NCBI GenBank assembly: GCA_007116035.1 | Contig: SKJG01000059.1 | Coordinates: forward strand, 1-48,656 | From: Thioalkalivibrio sp. | GTDB lineage: Bacteria > Pseudomonadota > Gammaproteobacteria > Ectothiorhodospirales > Ectothiorhodospiraceae | Length of the DNA: 48,656 nucleotides | Reading direction: 5' to 3' | Shown: positions 7,662 through 16,068 of the stretch, in pieces | Layout: each line of letters begins with the position of its first letter | Position numbering within the stretch: position 1 is the stretch's first letter | Notes under the pieces: model-generated | Told to the model about the DNA's origin: nothing | The model's input: only the letters and a program-made list of their open reading frames with translations | Databases searched by the model: none | Translations under genes and position numbers: made by a program

Positions 7662-7692
7662 CCGCCGGCTGATCGACGCTGCCAGCCGGCGG
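7662..7692. other. CCGCCGGCT/AGCCGGCGG hairpin after a gene end
   Basis: A perfect 9-bp stem with a 13-base loop lies just downstream of the stop of the minus-strand gene that ends at 7711. It may act as a transcription end or RNA-stability structure. It has no T-run, so intrinsic termination is unproven. Confidence 0.4.
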
Positions 7693-7710
7693 TGGCAGGC
7701 GGATGACCTG

Positions 7711-8418
7711 CTAGTTCACTGGCAGGCGGGTCCGAAGTTCGTCCCGATCGAACCACCAGTGGTCGCCCACGATCGCATCGAGCATCCGGCCCAGTCGCTT
7801 TAACAGGGTATCGGTATTGTTGAGCTCGTACATCTCGATCCAGGTGTCCAGCGTTTCCTGATCCTCGATTCCGCGGTGCCGCCGTGCGACCCTGGCGATG
7901 ATCTGCGTGGTCAGGAAGATCAGGCTGTCGCGCTCCCTGCCCTCCGTGCGCAAACCGGCAATGTAATGCGCCATCATCGCGGCGACGGCGGCGCCGTCGG
8001 ACTGCTCGGGCGTCTCATCCACGATGTGACCGAGCATCGCGACCGTGGTCTGCGCCTTCACCGGGTAGGTCACACTCAGCCACACACCCTGACCCAGGGC
8101 AAGGATGGAATCTTCCTGCTCGGCCCGGTACAGCACGTCGCAGGTCTCGACGGCCTCCTGCCAGTCGCCCGCGGCCACCAGCGGCTCCACCAGCGGACGC
8201 ACCGTATCCCAGGCCTCTTTCCCCCGCTCCAGACCGATCAGGGCTTCCCCCATGTCCAGCAGCACATGGGCGCGATGCACGAGAGCGGCGTTTTCGGGCA
8301 GCGCAGCCAGATGGGCCCGGTGCTCTGCGAGCTGCTGCTCCAGCACCGCCCGGCTCTCGGGACCGATGCTGCCGGAGAGGAAGCTTCCAGGAGTGGATGG
8401 TGGGGTATGGTCTGCCAT
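7711..8418 (-). CDS. Helical repeat-like cytoplasmic protein, unknown function
   Basis: A 235-residue protein, not recognised as a named family. It has no signal peptide or membrane segment. The sequence is rich in alanine/leucine helices with regular spacing (for example RAVLEQQLAEHRAHLAALP, AALVHRAHVLLDMGEALIGL, DWQEAVETCDVLYRAEQ), which resembles a TPR-like helical hairpin array. The C-terminal part includes TLDTWIEMYELNNTDTLLKRLGRMLDAI and an acidic-aromatic DHWWFDRDE. The start at MADHTPPS was chosen because the 21 extra upstream residues look unlike coding sequence; no clear Shine-Dalgarno is present at either. It probably serves as a scaffold or adaptor, but nothing here identifies a partner. 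Confidence 0.7.
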   Translation of the reverse strand: MADHTPPSTPGSFLSGSIGPESRAVLEQQLAEHRAHLAALPENAALVHRAHVLLDMGEALIGLERGKEAWDTVRPLVEPLVAAGDWQEAVETCDVLYRAEQEDSILALGQGVWLSVTYPVKAQTTVAMLGHIVDETPEQSDGAAVAAMMAHYIAGLRTEGRERDSLIFLTTQIIARVARRHRGIEDQETLDTWIEMYELNNTDTLLKRLGRMLDAIVGDHWWFDRDELRTRLPVN

Positions 8419-8484
8419 AGGAAGGATCTGCCTGACGCTCGAGCGAGCCTGCTTTGTACCGAAGCGGCTCGGGCTTGGCAATAT

Positions 8485-9171
8485 TCAGCGGTGGCCGTGC
8501 CCGGCATCGCCACCTATCAAGGGTACGAAGATCACGGACAGCGCCCTGCGCTTCTTCAGGCTGCCGTCTTCCTGCTTGACCCCAACGAACAGGTCCTGCC
8601 CCGTCCATTGCGCATCCACCGGAATCACCAGCCGGCCCCCGGTCCGGAGCTGTTCTACCAGGGCCGGGGGAATCTCGTCGGCGCCCGCGGTCACGATGAT
8701 GGCATCGAACGGCGCGGCCTCGGGCCAGCCGTCTCGGCCATTGCCCGCGCGCACGTGAACGTCGCGGTAACCCAGGCGCTCCAGGGTGGCCGACGCGGTC
8801 TCGGCGAGTTCGGGCACCACTTCGATACTGAAGACCTCGCCCGCCAGCTCCGCCAGGATCGCGGCCTGGTAACCCGAACCGGTACCGATCTCCAGGACCC
8901 GGCTCTCCGGCGTGAGCGCCAGCAGCTGCGTCATCAGGGCGACGACGAAGGGCTGCGAGATGGTCTGGCCCTGCCCGATCGGCAGGGCCCGGTTCTCCCA
9001 GGCGCTGCGGGCCGCCGCACCGGGAACAAATTCATTCCTGGGCACCCTGCGCAACGCCTCGACCAGGCGCTGATCCGGCGCACTGACCCCGGTCGTGTGC
9101 GCGGTCTCGCGAAAATCCCGTACAACGTCGTGGATCAGAGCCTCGATCCGGCGATCATCCTCGTCGCTCAT
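8485..9171 (-). CDS. pcm: Protein-L-isoaspartate O-methyltransferase
   Basis: A 228-residue enzyme that methylates L-isoaspartyl residues in damaged proteins using S-adenosylmethionine, starting their repair. The family signatures are VPRNEFVPG, GQTISQPFVVALMTQLL, the SAM-binding loop VLEIGTGSGYQAAIL, and DAIIVTAGADEIPPALVEQL. The start at 9171 is decided by GGGGGAG, which ends nine bases upstream; the ATG at 9180 would directly abut that sequence and the longer frame to 9240 is unlikely. The CBS-domain gene ends 65 bases upstream on the same strand, so the two may be co-transcribed. Length and motifs are normal. Confidence 0.95.
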   Translation of the reverse strand: MSDEDDRRIEALIHDVVRDFRETAHTTGVSAPDQRLVEALRRVPRNEFVPGAAARSAWENRALPIGQGQTISQPFVVALMTQLLALTPESRVLEIGTGSGYQAAILAELAGEVFSIEVVPELAETASATLERLGYRDVHVRAGNGRDGWPEAAPFDAIIVTAGADEIPPALVEQLRTGGRLVIPVDAQWTGQDLFVGVKQEDGSLKKRRALSVIFVPLIGGDAGHGHR

Positions 9172-9236
9172 GCCTGCCATCTCCCCCGCGCAGCTGCTTT
9201 CCTGCGCCGCTGCACGCAAGTGCAATGAAAGCTTGC

Positions 9237-9665
9237 TCAACTGGCGATGTAGAGCTCCAGCTGAGAAATGATGAACTGCTGTTCATCGATAATGGACTTG
9301 ACCAGGTCCCCGATCGAAACCAGGCCGACCAGTTGCCCGTCCTGCAGCACAGGCAGATGGCGCACCCGCTTGTCCGTCATCAGGGCCATGCATTCCTCGA
9401 CGGTCCGCGTGGGGCTCACGCAGGGCACCCGGGTCATCATGATGTCCCGCACCCGGGTTTCGCTCGAACTGCGATCGAGCAGGATCACCTTGCGGGCATA
9501 GTCACGCTCCGAGATCAGGCCGACCAGCCGCTCGCCGTCGACTACGGGCAAGGCACCGATCTCCTGTTCCGACATCAGACGGAGGGCGTCCAATACGCTG
9601 TGATCTGGACCGATCCTGTACAGATCGTGCCCCTTTTCGTTCAGGATTTCCTGGACGGTCTTCAT
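9237..9665 (-). CDS. CBS-domain pair protein
   Basis: A 142-residue cytoplasmic protein made of two CBS domains. The first (about residues 8-66) contains DALRLMSEQEIGALPVVDGERLVGLISERDYARK (described in parts), and the second (about 76-130) contains VEECMALMTDKRVRHLPVLQDGQLVGLVSIGDLVK. Stand-alone CBS pairs bind adenosine nucleotides such as AMP, ATP or SAM and act as energy sensors, but the target of this one cannot be told. GGGAGG lies about eight bases before the ATG. It is followed by pcm on the same strand. Confidence 0.9.
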   Translation of the reverse strand: MKTVQEILNEKGHDLYRIGPDHSVLDALRLMSEQEIGALPVVDGERLVGLISERDYARKVILLDRSSSETRVRDIMMTRVPCVSPTRTVEECMALMTDKRVRHLPVLQDGQLVGLVSIGDLVKSIIDEQQFIISQLELYIAS

Positions 9666-9755
9666 CGGCGGTCCTCCCGCTTTACTGTGCGTTACCCCTC
9701 AGTCTAGTCGTGATTTTCGCGAACGGGGCTTCGGGCGCCAGGGCCATCCACGCCG

Positions 9756-10640
9756 TCAGCGCCCGTGGCCATCCCAGTCGAAACCGGAAAGCTGTGCCAG
9801 TTCGCGCGGCTGCAGGACCTCCTCGAAACGCCGCCCATGGATCACCCAGGTCGGGTAGGTGGCGATTCCGGCCGCCACGCACACCTGGGCCATCGGCGTT
9901 CCGCGCCCACCCGGGCTGCATTCCACGTAGGGAAGGCGATCACTCGCGGCTCCGAACAGCCGCGCCTGATTCCGGCAACTCGGGCACCAGGACGCGCCGT
10001 AATACCGTACCCCGGACTCTTCCAGGTGCGTCGCCAACGCCGCCAACCGGGGATTTTCGGGCCGCGAGAGGAGATCGCTGGAGTAGAGATGCAGGGCGAC
10101 GACGACCGCCAGTCCGGTGCCGGCGCTGCGCAGCAGCCAAGGACTCCAGGCCATCCCCGGAGCCGAGGCGGGGCGCCGCAGGAAGAGCGCGATCAATAGC
10201 GCGCTGATGGTGGCCAGGGAAACGAGGCACCAGGGGCAGAAGGCGTCCAGGACCAACCAGCCGACGGCCGTCAGGTAGAGGCTGACGGAAACCCCGACGA
10301 AGGCCAGGAACCAGAGGCGGCGCCAACGCTTCAGCTTGGACGGCATGCGGAAGGCGATCAACCCCAGCAGCGCGTAGAGAAGGAGCCCCCACAGCGACAT
10401 GGGCAGACCCAGCAGGGTGGACCACTCACTCTGCTGGATCAGGTCGCAGCCCGATCCCTCCGCACAGAAGGCCGGCGCCGCGCTCAGCCAGGTTCCCGCG
10501 GTCAGGTACGCCGTGACCGCCACCCCGACCAGCGCCAGCCCGACGACCACCCAGTCGGGTTGCTTCCGGCCCGCTCCAACGGTTGCCGCGCCCTTTGCCG
10601 CCTGTGGCGAACCCTTGGCCTTGCGCCTTGCCTTTGCCAT
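9756..10640 (-). CDS. VKOR-thioredoxin fusion, periplasmic disulfide-forming protein
   Basis: A 294-residue membrane protein joining a vitamin K epoxide reductase domain to a thioredoxin-like domain. After a basic N-terminus (many Lys/Arg/Ala to residue 29), the VKOR part has about five membrane segments with the loop pair Cys59/Cys65 and the quinone-site CPWC (Cys135, Cys138). The C-terminal domain (about 205-294) has the CPSC active site (Cys219, Cys222), and a cis-proline region at ATYPTW. Such fusions replace the DsbA/DsbB pair by passing electrons from substrate thiols to quinone. AGGAGG about seven bases before the ATG at 10640 supports this start rather than the longer frame. Two further cysteines, 241 and 254, lie in the thioredoxin part. 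Confidence 0.92.
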   Translation of the reverse strand: MAKARRKAKGSPQAAKGAATVGAGRKQPDWVVVGLALVGVAVTAYLTAGTWLSAAPAFCAEGSGCDLIQQSEWSTLLGLPMSLWGLLLYALLGLIAFRMPSKLKRWRRLWFLAFVGVSVSLYLTAVGWLVLDAFCPWCLVSLATISALLIALFLRRPASAPGMAWSPWLLRSAGTGLAVVVALHLYSSDLLSRPENPRLAALATHLEESGVRYYGASWCPSCRNQARLFGAASDRLPYVECSPGGRGTPMAQVCVAAGIATYPTWVIHGRRFEEVLQPRELAQLSGFDWDGHGR

Positions 10641-10746
10641 CGATTTCCTCCTTGCTCCAGAACAGCCAGAGTAAACGATAAAACCCGGTTCGGAGGTAGA
10701 CCCGCGGCATGGGCCACTCGCAGCACCCGCCTGACAGCCCACTCGT

Positions 10747-11523
10747 TCAGCGCACGGGCTCTCCCAGTCTGCTGAGTTCATCCAGTTCCTGCTTGAGCTC
10801 GCCGATCGCGAAGGTCTCGATCATCTGTACTCCCCGACGGTGCAGATACAGGGCGAGCACTGCGCTGGCAACCTCATAGACCGCGATGCGGGCACCGGGA
10901 AACCGGATCTCCCCGGCGCGCGGCAATCCGTCGATCGCACAAAAGAGATATTCCGGCCGCAATTGCCGCAGTGCCGCGCGCTGACGCCAGCGGCTGATCA
11001 CCGCGCCGATCGCGTGCCAGCCCAGCGGCCCGGGCGCCCCCTCGAGACGCCCGCGCGCTGCCTCCAGAAGCGGGAGGGCGAAGGAAATCAGCACACAGCG
11101 TTCCGACACCGGCCGGAGTTCCACGCCGATCGCATCCAGAACCCGGACGATCCCGAAGTGCTTGATCGCGACCGCCTTCACTTCGACAAAGGCGATGATT
11201 TCAGGGTGGGTCTCGAGAAACCGTCGGAACTGCGCGAGACTTGCCAGACCCGTGCCGGCAAATCGCTCCCCGAAGCGGCGCGGTTCCGTCGCCGCAAGCT
11301 GCTCAAGGTCCCGAAACCGACGCCGGTGCACGGCGCCGGACACCGAACACATGCGCCGGAGGCCTCGGTCGTGAAACAGCACCGGCACGCCGTCCGCAGA
11401 GAGCTGCACGTCCACCTCGACGAAGCGCGCCCCGGCGTCCGCCGCAGCTTCCAGTGCCGGCAGGGTGTTCTCCGGGTACCGCGCGGCGTAGCCGCGGTGG
11501 GCAATCAATTCAGGGACGAGCAT
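10747..11523 (-). CDS. ugpQ: Glycerophosphodiester phosphodiesterase
   Basis: A 258-residue GDPD-family enzyme that hydrolyses glycerophosphodiesters to glycerol-3-phosphate and an alcohol. The N-terminal signature IAHRGYAARYPENTLPALEAA holds the catalytic His and Glu, and EVDVQLSADGVPVLFHDRGL holds the metal ligands and second His. FVEVKA further on is also conserved. No signal peptide is present, so a cytoplasmic UgpQ-like role is likely. GGAG lies about seven bases before the ATG at 11523. The glycerol kinase gene ends 80 bases upstream on the same strand, so both may feed glycerol-3-phosphate. Confidence 0.92.
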   Translation of the reverse strand: MLVPELIAHRGYAARYPENTLPALEAAADAGARFVEVDVQLSADGVPVLFHDRGLRRMCSVSGAVHRRRFRDLEQLAATEPRRFGERFAGTGLASLAQFRRFLETHPEIIAFVEVKAVAIKHFGIVRVLDAIGVELRPVSERCVLISFALPLLEAARGRLEGAPGPLGWHAIGAVISRWRQRAALRQLRPEYLFCAIDGLPRAGEIRFPGARIAVYEVASAVLALYLHRRGVQMIETFAIGELKQELDELSRLGEPVR

Positions 11524-11603
11524 GGCCAGACTCCAGCATCGACAGGCCGCGGCGCCCTCGGGATCCCGTTGGTGTTCATCTCCCCACGGACAGAAATCCC
11601 GGT

Positions 11604-13115
11604 TCAGTCCTCGTCGCGTGCCCAACCCCGGGACAGAGCTACGGCACGATGCCAACGCCGGAAAAGACGTTCCCGCCTGGGCTCAGCGAGCTGCGGAGTA
11701 TAGCGGTTGCGCACCCGCCACTTCTCGGCGAGCTCCGCACGGTCCTGCCAGAAACCCGTCGCCAGGCCCGCGAGGTAGGCGGCACCCAGCGCGGTGGTCT
11801 CGACAATCTCCGGGACCACCACCGCGCTGTCCAGGATATCCGCCTGGAACTGCATCAGCATCGGGTTCAAAGCGGCGCCACCGTCGCAGCGCAGTTCCGC
11901 CAGCCGAATGCCCGAGTCCCGCTGCATCGCCTCGAGCACGTCACGCGTCTGATAGGCAATACTCTCGAGCACCGCGCGGGCGACATGGGCCCGGGTGGTG
12001 CCCCGGGTAATGCCGATCAGCAGTCCGCGGGCATACGGATCCCAGTGCGGTGCGCCCAGGCCGGTGAGCGCGGGAACGAAATAGACCCCGTCATTATCGG
12101 TCACGGAGGCCGCCAGTTCGGCTGTCTCGGACGCGGATTCGATCATGCCCAGACCATCCCGCAACCACTGTACGGCCGACCCGGTGACGAAGATCGCCCC
12201 CTCCTGTGCATACTCCACCGGCTCGTCGCCAATGCCCCAGGCAATCGTCGTCAGCAGTCGCTGCTGGCTGGGTACGGCCTCTGTCCCGGTGTGCTGGAGC
12301 ACGAAAGAACCCGTTCCATAGGTGTTCTTGGCCATCCCCGGGCGATAACAGGCCTGCCCGAAAAGGGCCGCCTGCTGATCGCCGGCGATCCCGGCAATCG
12401 GGATGGGCCGCGTGCCCAGGAACAGCTCCGGGTCGGTCTGGGCGTAGATCCAGGACGACGGCATCACCTCGGGCAGCATCGCCTTCGGGATGTCGAGCAG
12501 TTCCAGCAGATCGTCATCCCAGCGCAGTTCGTGGATGTTGTACAACAGCGTACGCGAGGCGTTCGAGTAGTCGGTCACGTGCGTCCAGCGGCCACTCAGA
12601 CGGTAGACCAGCCAGGAGTCGATGGTGCCGAAGGCAATGCCGCCACTCCGTGCCCGCTCGCGCAGACCCGATTCGTGATCCAGCAGCCATCCGATCTTGG
12701 TGCCGGAGAAATAGGGATCCAGCAGCAATCCGGTCCTGTCCTGCACCCAGGCCTCGAGCCCTTGCTCGCGCAGTGCTTCACAGGCCGGTGCGGTGCGTCG
12801 ATCCTGCCAGACGATGGCCCGACCCACCGGCTTGCCGCTGGACTTGTCCCACAGCACCGCGGTTTCCCGCTGGTTGGTGATGCCAATCCCCAGGAGATCC
12901 GCGGCGCGCAGACCACCCTCGCGCAACGCCTCCTCGATCACCCGCAAGGCCACCATCAGGATCTCTTCGGCATCGTGCTCCACCCAGCCGGACCGAGGAT
13001 AGTACTGGGTGAACTCCGAATAGCCCCGGGCGCGAATCCGCCCTGCGTGATCGAACACCAGAGCGGTGATTCCGGTGGTGCCGGCATCGATCGCCAGGAT
13101 GTAGCGTTCCTTCAT
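11604..13115 (-). CDS. glpK: Glycerol kinase
   Basis: A 503-residue FGGY-family kinase making glycerol-3-phosphate from glycerol and ATP. The N-terminal phosphate loop [18 protein letters not shown], the block [16 protein letters not shown], the substrate-region WQDRRT, and the C-terminal FGGY-type [21 protein letters not shown] are all visible. The length matches GlpK. GAGAGG precedes the ATG at 13115, and that start gives the family N-terminus; the frame stays open for 18 further codons upstream without similarity. No glpF or glpD is adjacent; the downstream gene is a GDPD. Confidence 0.95.
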   Translation of the reverse strand: MKERYILAIDAGTTGITALVFDHAGRIRARGYSEFTQYYPRSGWVEHDAEEILMVALRVIEEALREGGLRAADLLGIGITNQRETAVLWDKSSGKPVGRAIVWQDRRTAPACEALREQGLEAWVQDRTGLLLDPYFSGTKIGWLLDHESGLRERARSGGIAFGTIDSWLVYRLSGRWTHVTDYSNASRTLLYNIHELRWDDDLLELLDIPKAMLPEVMPSSWIYAQTDPELFLGTRPIPIAGIAGDQQAALFGQACYRPGMAKNTYGTGSFVLQHTGTEAVPSQQRLLTTIAWGIGDEPVEYAQEGAIFVTGSAVQWLRDGLGMIESASETAELAASVTDNDGVYFVPALTGLGAPHWDPYARGLLIGITRGTTRAHVARAVLESIAYQTRDVLEAMQRDSGIRLAELRCDGGAALNPMLMQFQADILDSAVVVPEIVETTALGAAYLAGLATGFWQDRAELAEKWRVRNRYTPQLAEPRRERLFRRWHRAVALSRGWARDED

Positions 13116-13341
13116 GTGGCCTCTCTCCCGGTCAAGCGCTGCATGCGGCATCCGTGCTCGATGGCGCATGAAACTACGCCCTTTTCATTGCCCAAATCCG
13201 TTGTGGTTTCGATTTTCCCCTCAACCCAGTACGGACGCCAGGGCTTCATGTCCTGACGGAAAGGCGTCAGTGGTCCGCTGCAAATCCCGACACGGAACAC
13301 CTGCAGTGTCGGACCTTTCGCGAATCCGGGACAATGGAGAA

Positions 13342-14205
13342 ATGCCCGGCGACGAACTCCAGCGTTATTACGACCGCAACACGGACCTGTTCCTGCGCAT
13401 CGGTAGCAGCGGGTCCGGGCACGCCATCCATCGCGGCCTCTGGGGTCCCGGAGTGCGCACTGGTAGGGAGGCCGCCGGGTACGTCAACGCCCTGATCGCC
13501 GAAGAGATCCGCAGCTTCCTGCCCAGAGAGCCCGTTGCGGTGCTCGACCTGGGCTGTGGTGTGGGCGGCACGCTGTTCAGCCTCGCGCAGACCTTCCCCA
13601 ACGCTCGCCTGCACGGCGTCACGATCAGTGCGCGACAGGTGTCGATTGCCCGCGAATTGGCACGGCGGCAGGGACTGGAGGAACGCTGCGGTTTCACTCA
13701 GGGCGATTTCGAAGATCTGCAGCTGGATCTGCGGGCCGACGCGGTCATCGCGGTCGAGTCCTTCATCCATTCCTCCAGGCCGGATCGTCTTCTGGCTACC
13801 TGTCGCGAGCACCTGGTCGAGGATGGGGTACTGGTCGTCGTCGATGACTTTCTGGCGCGCCCGGCGCCAACGGACGACCCGGCGCGACGCAAGACCATCG
13901 ATACCTTTCGTACAGGATGGCGCGTTCCTGGCCTTTGCACGCTGGCCGACTTCGATGCGGTGGCCCGGCGGGCGGGTTTCGAGCCTCTGAAACAACAGGA
14001 TCTGTCGGGTCTGATCCGCACCGGGCGTCCCAGGGATTGGCTGGTGTCCATCGTCAGTCCGGTCGCACAGGCGCTGGGACTGATGCGCCGCCCGTTCTGG
14101 GCCAATGTGGTCGGAGGCAATGCCCTGAACGCAGCGCTCCGCTCCGGACAGGTGCAATACCGCATGCTCGCCCTGCGGCCCTCGACCCGGGATCGCTCGC
14201 GCTGA
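13342..14205 (+). CDS. SAM-dependent class I methyltransferase, substrate unknown
   Basis: A 287-residue protein with the SAM-binding motif VLDLGCGVGGTLF (about residues 68-80), followed by ARLHGVTISARQVSIARELA and QGDFEDLQL. The last of these holds the acidic and post-motif residues of a Rossmann-like methyltransferase. The region ADAVIAVESFIHSSRP resembles enzymes methylating small molecules (the UbiE, tocopherol or glycine/sarcosine methyltransferase group). The C-terminal part, with RTGWRVPGLCTLADFDAVARRAGF, is also of that type. The ATG at 13342 follows GGAGA directly, which is close; a GTG 15 codons upstream (VSDLSRIRDNGEM) is an alternative start. The gene stands alone and no pathway is suggested. 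Confidence 0.8.
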   Translation: MPGDELQRYYDRNTDLFLRIGSSGSGHAIHRGLWGPGVRTGREAAGYVNALIAEEIRSFLPREPVAVLDLGCGVGGTLFSLAQTFPNARLHGVTISARQVSIARELARRQGLEERCGFTQGDFEDLQLDLRADAVIAVESFIHSSRPDRLLATCREHLVEDGVLVVVDDFLARPAPTDDPARRKTIDTFRTGWRVPGLCTLADFDAVARRAGFEPLKQQDLSGLIRTGRPRDWLVSIVSPVAQALGLMRRPFWANVVGGNALNAALRSGQVQYRMLALRPSTRDRSR

Positions 14206-14348
14206 GGAAAGCCGCCCGGGTGAGACGATCTCCCTGCGGGTCCCGGGATTTCCGGAATCTTGCCCACTTGACGCTGTCTGAGCCTCCGGATAGCTTCAGC
14301 GAATCCCAAACCACTTCCGGGAGACCAGCCATTACCATCTCGAACCGT

Positions 14349-14855
14349 ATGCGCAGCACCCTGGCCCGCATTGCTGCCCCCACCCTGCTGCTGATGGTGT
14401 TCGGCGCGGCGCCCGCGTCCGCCCAGTTCGGCAGCGAGGTTCGTCCGGGTCCCACCCACCAGGACTGGCAAGTGATCTGCGAGGATACGCCGACCGGCGA
14501 GAGCTGCTTCATTACGCAGGCCGCCGTCGACGAGGGCGGGGAGCCGGTGATGCAGATATCCGTCGGCGTCATCGAGGGCGACACCGTCATGGTGATCTAC
14601 CTGCCGCTGGGTCTCGACCTTCGACCCGGCATGCTGTTCCAGGTCGGTGAGACCCTCCAGCGCGAGTTCCCTTTTCAGACCTGCATGCCCAACGGTTGCC
14701 GAGTCGTCGCGCAGGTCGATTCGGAGATGATGACTGCGATGCGTGGCGGGACCACCTTCCGCGTCGGCGTGAAGATGCTCGATTCCGATCGCGTGGCGGT
14801 CGTCGAGGGATCACTGATGGGCTTCACGGCCGGTTTCCGGGCGATCTCGCAGTAA
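14349..14855 (+). CDS. Invasion-associated locus B (IalB)-family periplasmic protein
   Basis: A 168-residue exported protein. MRSTLARIAAPTLLLMVFGA followed by APASAQ is a signal peptide with a cleavage site near residue 26. The mature part begins with a W..xC block (DWQVICEDTPTGESCFITQ) and later has FPFQTCMPNGCRV. The two cysteine pairs and spacing are typical of the IalB family, which is common in non-pathogenic proteobacteria in spite of its name; the function is not established. The frame is open upstream, but the chosen ATG gives the signal peptide. It ends about 100 bases before the stop of a convergent DsrC/TusE gene. Confidence 0.85.
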   Translation: MRSTLARIAAPTLLLMVFGAAPASAQFGSEVRPGPTHQDWQVICEDTPTGESCFITQAAVDEGGEPVMQISVGVIEGDTVMVIYLPLGLDLRPGMLFQVGETLQREFPFQTCMPNGCRVVAQVDSEMMTAMRGGTTFRVGVKMLDSDRVAVVEGSLMGFTAGFRAISQ

Positions 14856-14958
14856 CAGAAGAACCGGGTCGATTCGCGGTGGTTTCACCACACCCGGGAA
14901 GCGCTTTCGGAACCGTCGATGCCTCTTGCGGGGGCGACCGCTTCCCGGGTGCAGGCCG

Positions 14959-15252
14959 CTAGACGCAGCCCGTGGGCTTCGGCAGGCCGCCGTACTTGGT
15001 GATCGGCTTCATCGGACCGGTCATCCAGGTCGTGAACATGCCCTTCTGATCGGCATTCATGAATTTGGCGAACTTGCGGATCGGCGGCACCACCGCATGG
15101 TCCTCGAAATACTCGCGGGCCTTCACGATGTGCTCCCACTTTTCGTCGTCGAGTTCGATGCCGTCGGCTTCGGCCATCGCACGCCCGATTTCCGGGGTCC
15201 AGCAATCCCTGTCGACAAGGTAGCCGTCGCCGTCGCGTTCTGGAAGATCCAT
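14959..15252 (-). CDS. DsrC/TusE-family protein keeping only the penultimate cysteine (CysA)
   Basis: A 97-residue DsrC/TusE-family protein, short at the N-terminus. DGDGYLVDRDCWTPEIGRAMAE and IELDDEKWEHIVKAREYFE match the family, and it ends in GGLPKPTGCV. The penultimate Cys96 is CysA. The CysB position, 11 residues earlier, is Thr85. This is the TusE-type pattern (single C-terminal cysteine), so a persulfide-carrier role is possible, but no tusA or tusBCD is adjacent. An extra cysteine is at residue 17. AGGAG about seven bases before the ATG supports the start. The other paralogue in the window (5784-6155) has the opposite pattern. Confidence 0.9.
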   Translation of the reverse strand: MDLPERDGDGYLVDRDCWTPEIGRAMAEADGIELDDEKWEHIVKAREYFEDHAVVPPIRKFAKFMNADQKGMFTTWMTGPMKPITKYGGLPKPTGCV

Positions 15253-15346
15253 GCATTTACTCCTGATCGTTGTTCAATTCGGGCAATAGTTTAGCACAAT
15301 GCTCGGGATTTCCGGCCAGGCCGAGCGACCTCAGCACTCTCCTTTG

Positions 15347-15409
15347 CCGTGTGGACACGGCCCCGAGACCTGCGCGCATGCGCACTGATGCCCTACAATC
15401 CGTAGGGAC
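15347..15409 (+). promoter_or_regulatory. Palindrome-rich upstream region of hsp20
   Basis: Three short perfect inverted repeats lie in the 86 bases before hsp20: CCGTGTGGACACGG (15347-15360), GCGCATGCGC (15374-15383) and CCCTAC-AATCC-GTAGGG (around 15392-15408). The last one contains TACAAT, a possible -10 box (15394-15399). No heat-shock sigma factor consensus was recognised. One or more of these may be an operator, but that is inference. Confidence 0.35.
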
Positions 15410-15432
15410 ACTACCGACACAGGAGACTCGCA

Positions 15433-15966
15433 ATGGACTGGAAAAAGCTTTCCCCGTGGAACTGGCTGAAGAAAGAGGAATCTCCCCCTGACCACGACTT
15501 GCCGGTCATTCGCCGCGGCGACGCGGCAGGCCACCCCCTGGTCGCACTGCATCACGAGATCGACCGGGTCTTCGCGCAGGCTCTGCGCGGATTCAACCTG
15601 CCCGCCTGGCCCTGGCAGACAGAGGCGCAAGAGAGCCTCTTCCGGCCCAGCCTGGATATCACCGAGAATGAGAAGGCCTATACCATCAAGGTAGAGATGC
15701 CGGGTGTGAGCAAAGATGACATCCAGGTTTCAGTCGAGGGAGACAGCCTGATCGTACGTGGCGAAAAGCGGGAAAAACGGGTGGAGGAAGAGGAACACTA
15801 CCACTACAGCGAACGCAGCTACGGAAGCTTCCAGCGGGTACTGGCCCTGCCCGGGGATGCCGACCCCGACGACCTGAAGGCGAGCTTTCGCGATGGCATC
15901 CTGACCGTTACCATCGGCCGCAAGCCGGATGGCGACAGTGGATCCCGGACGATCACCATCGAGTGA
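15433..15966 (+). CDS. Small heat shock protein Hsp20
   Basis: A 177-residue alpha-crystallin-domain chaperone. The N-terminal region (1-70) is variable and contains ALHHEIDRVFAQALRGF. The alpha-crystallin domain starts at FRPSLDITENEKAYTIKVEMPGV (about residue 72 onward) and includes DDIQVSVEGDSLIVRGEKREK and SFQRVLALP. Near the C-terminus, DGILTVTIGRKP carries the hydrophobic motif of the family. AGGAGA precedes the ATG. It would hold unfolding proteins in solution without ATP. The following gene starts 100 bases later and is unrelated. Confidence 0.94.
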   Translation: MDWKKLSPWNWLKKEESPPDHDLPVIRRGDAAGHPLVALHHEIDRVFAQALRGFNLPAWPWQTEAQESLFRPSLDITENEKAYTIKVEMPGVSKDDIQVSVEGDSLIVRGEKREKRVEEEEHYHYSERSYGSFQRVLALPGDADPDDLKASFRDGILTVTIGRKPDGDSGSRTITIE

Positions 15967-16068
15967 CCCCCCCTCCCGGTGGTCGGATGTGCCTTAAACC
16001 CGACCGCCGGTCAACGTTGGAAATCGATGACGCGCGGAGTGCCGCGCGCTGCACGAGGGAACGTGTTC

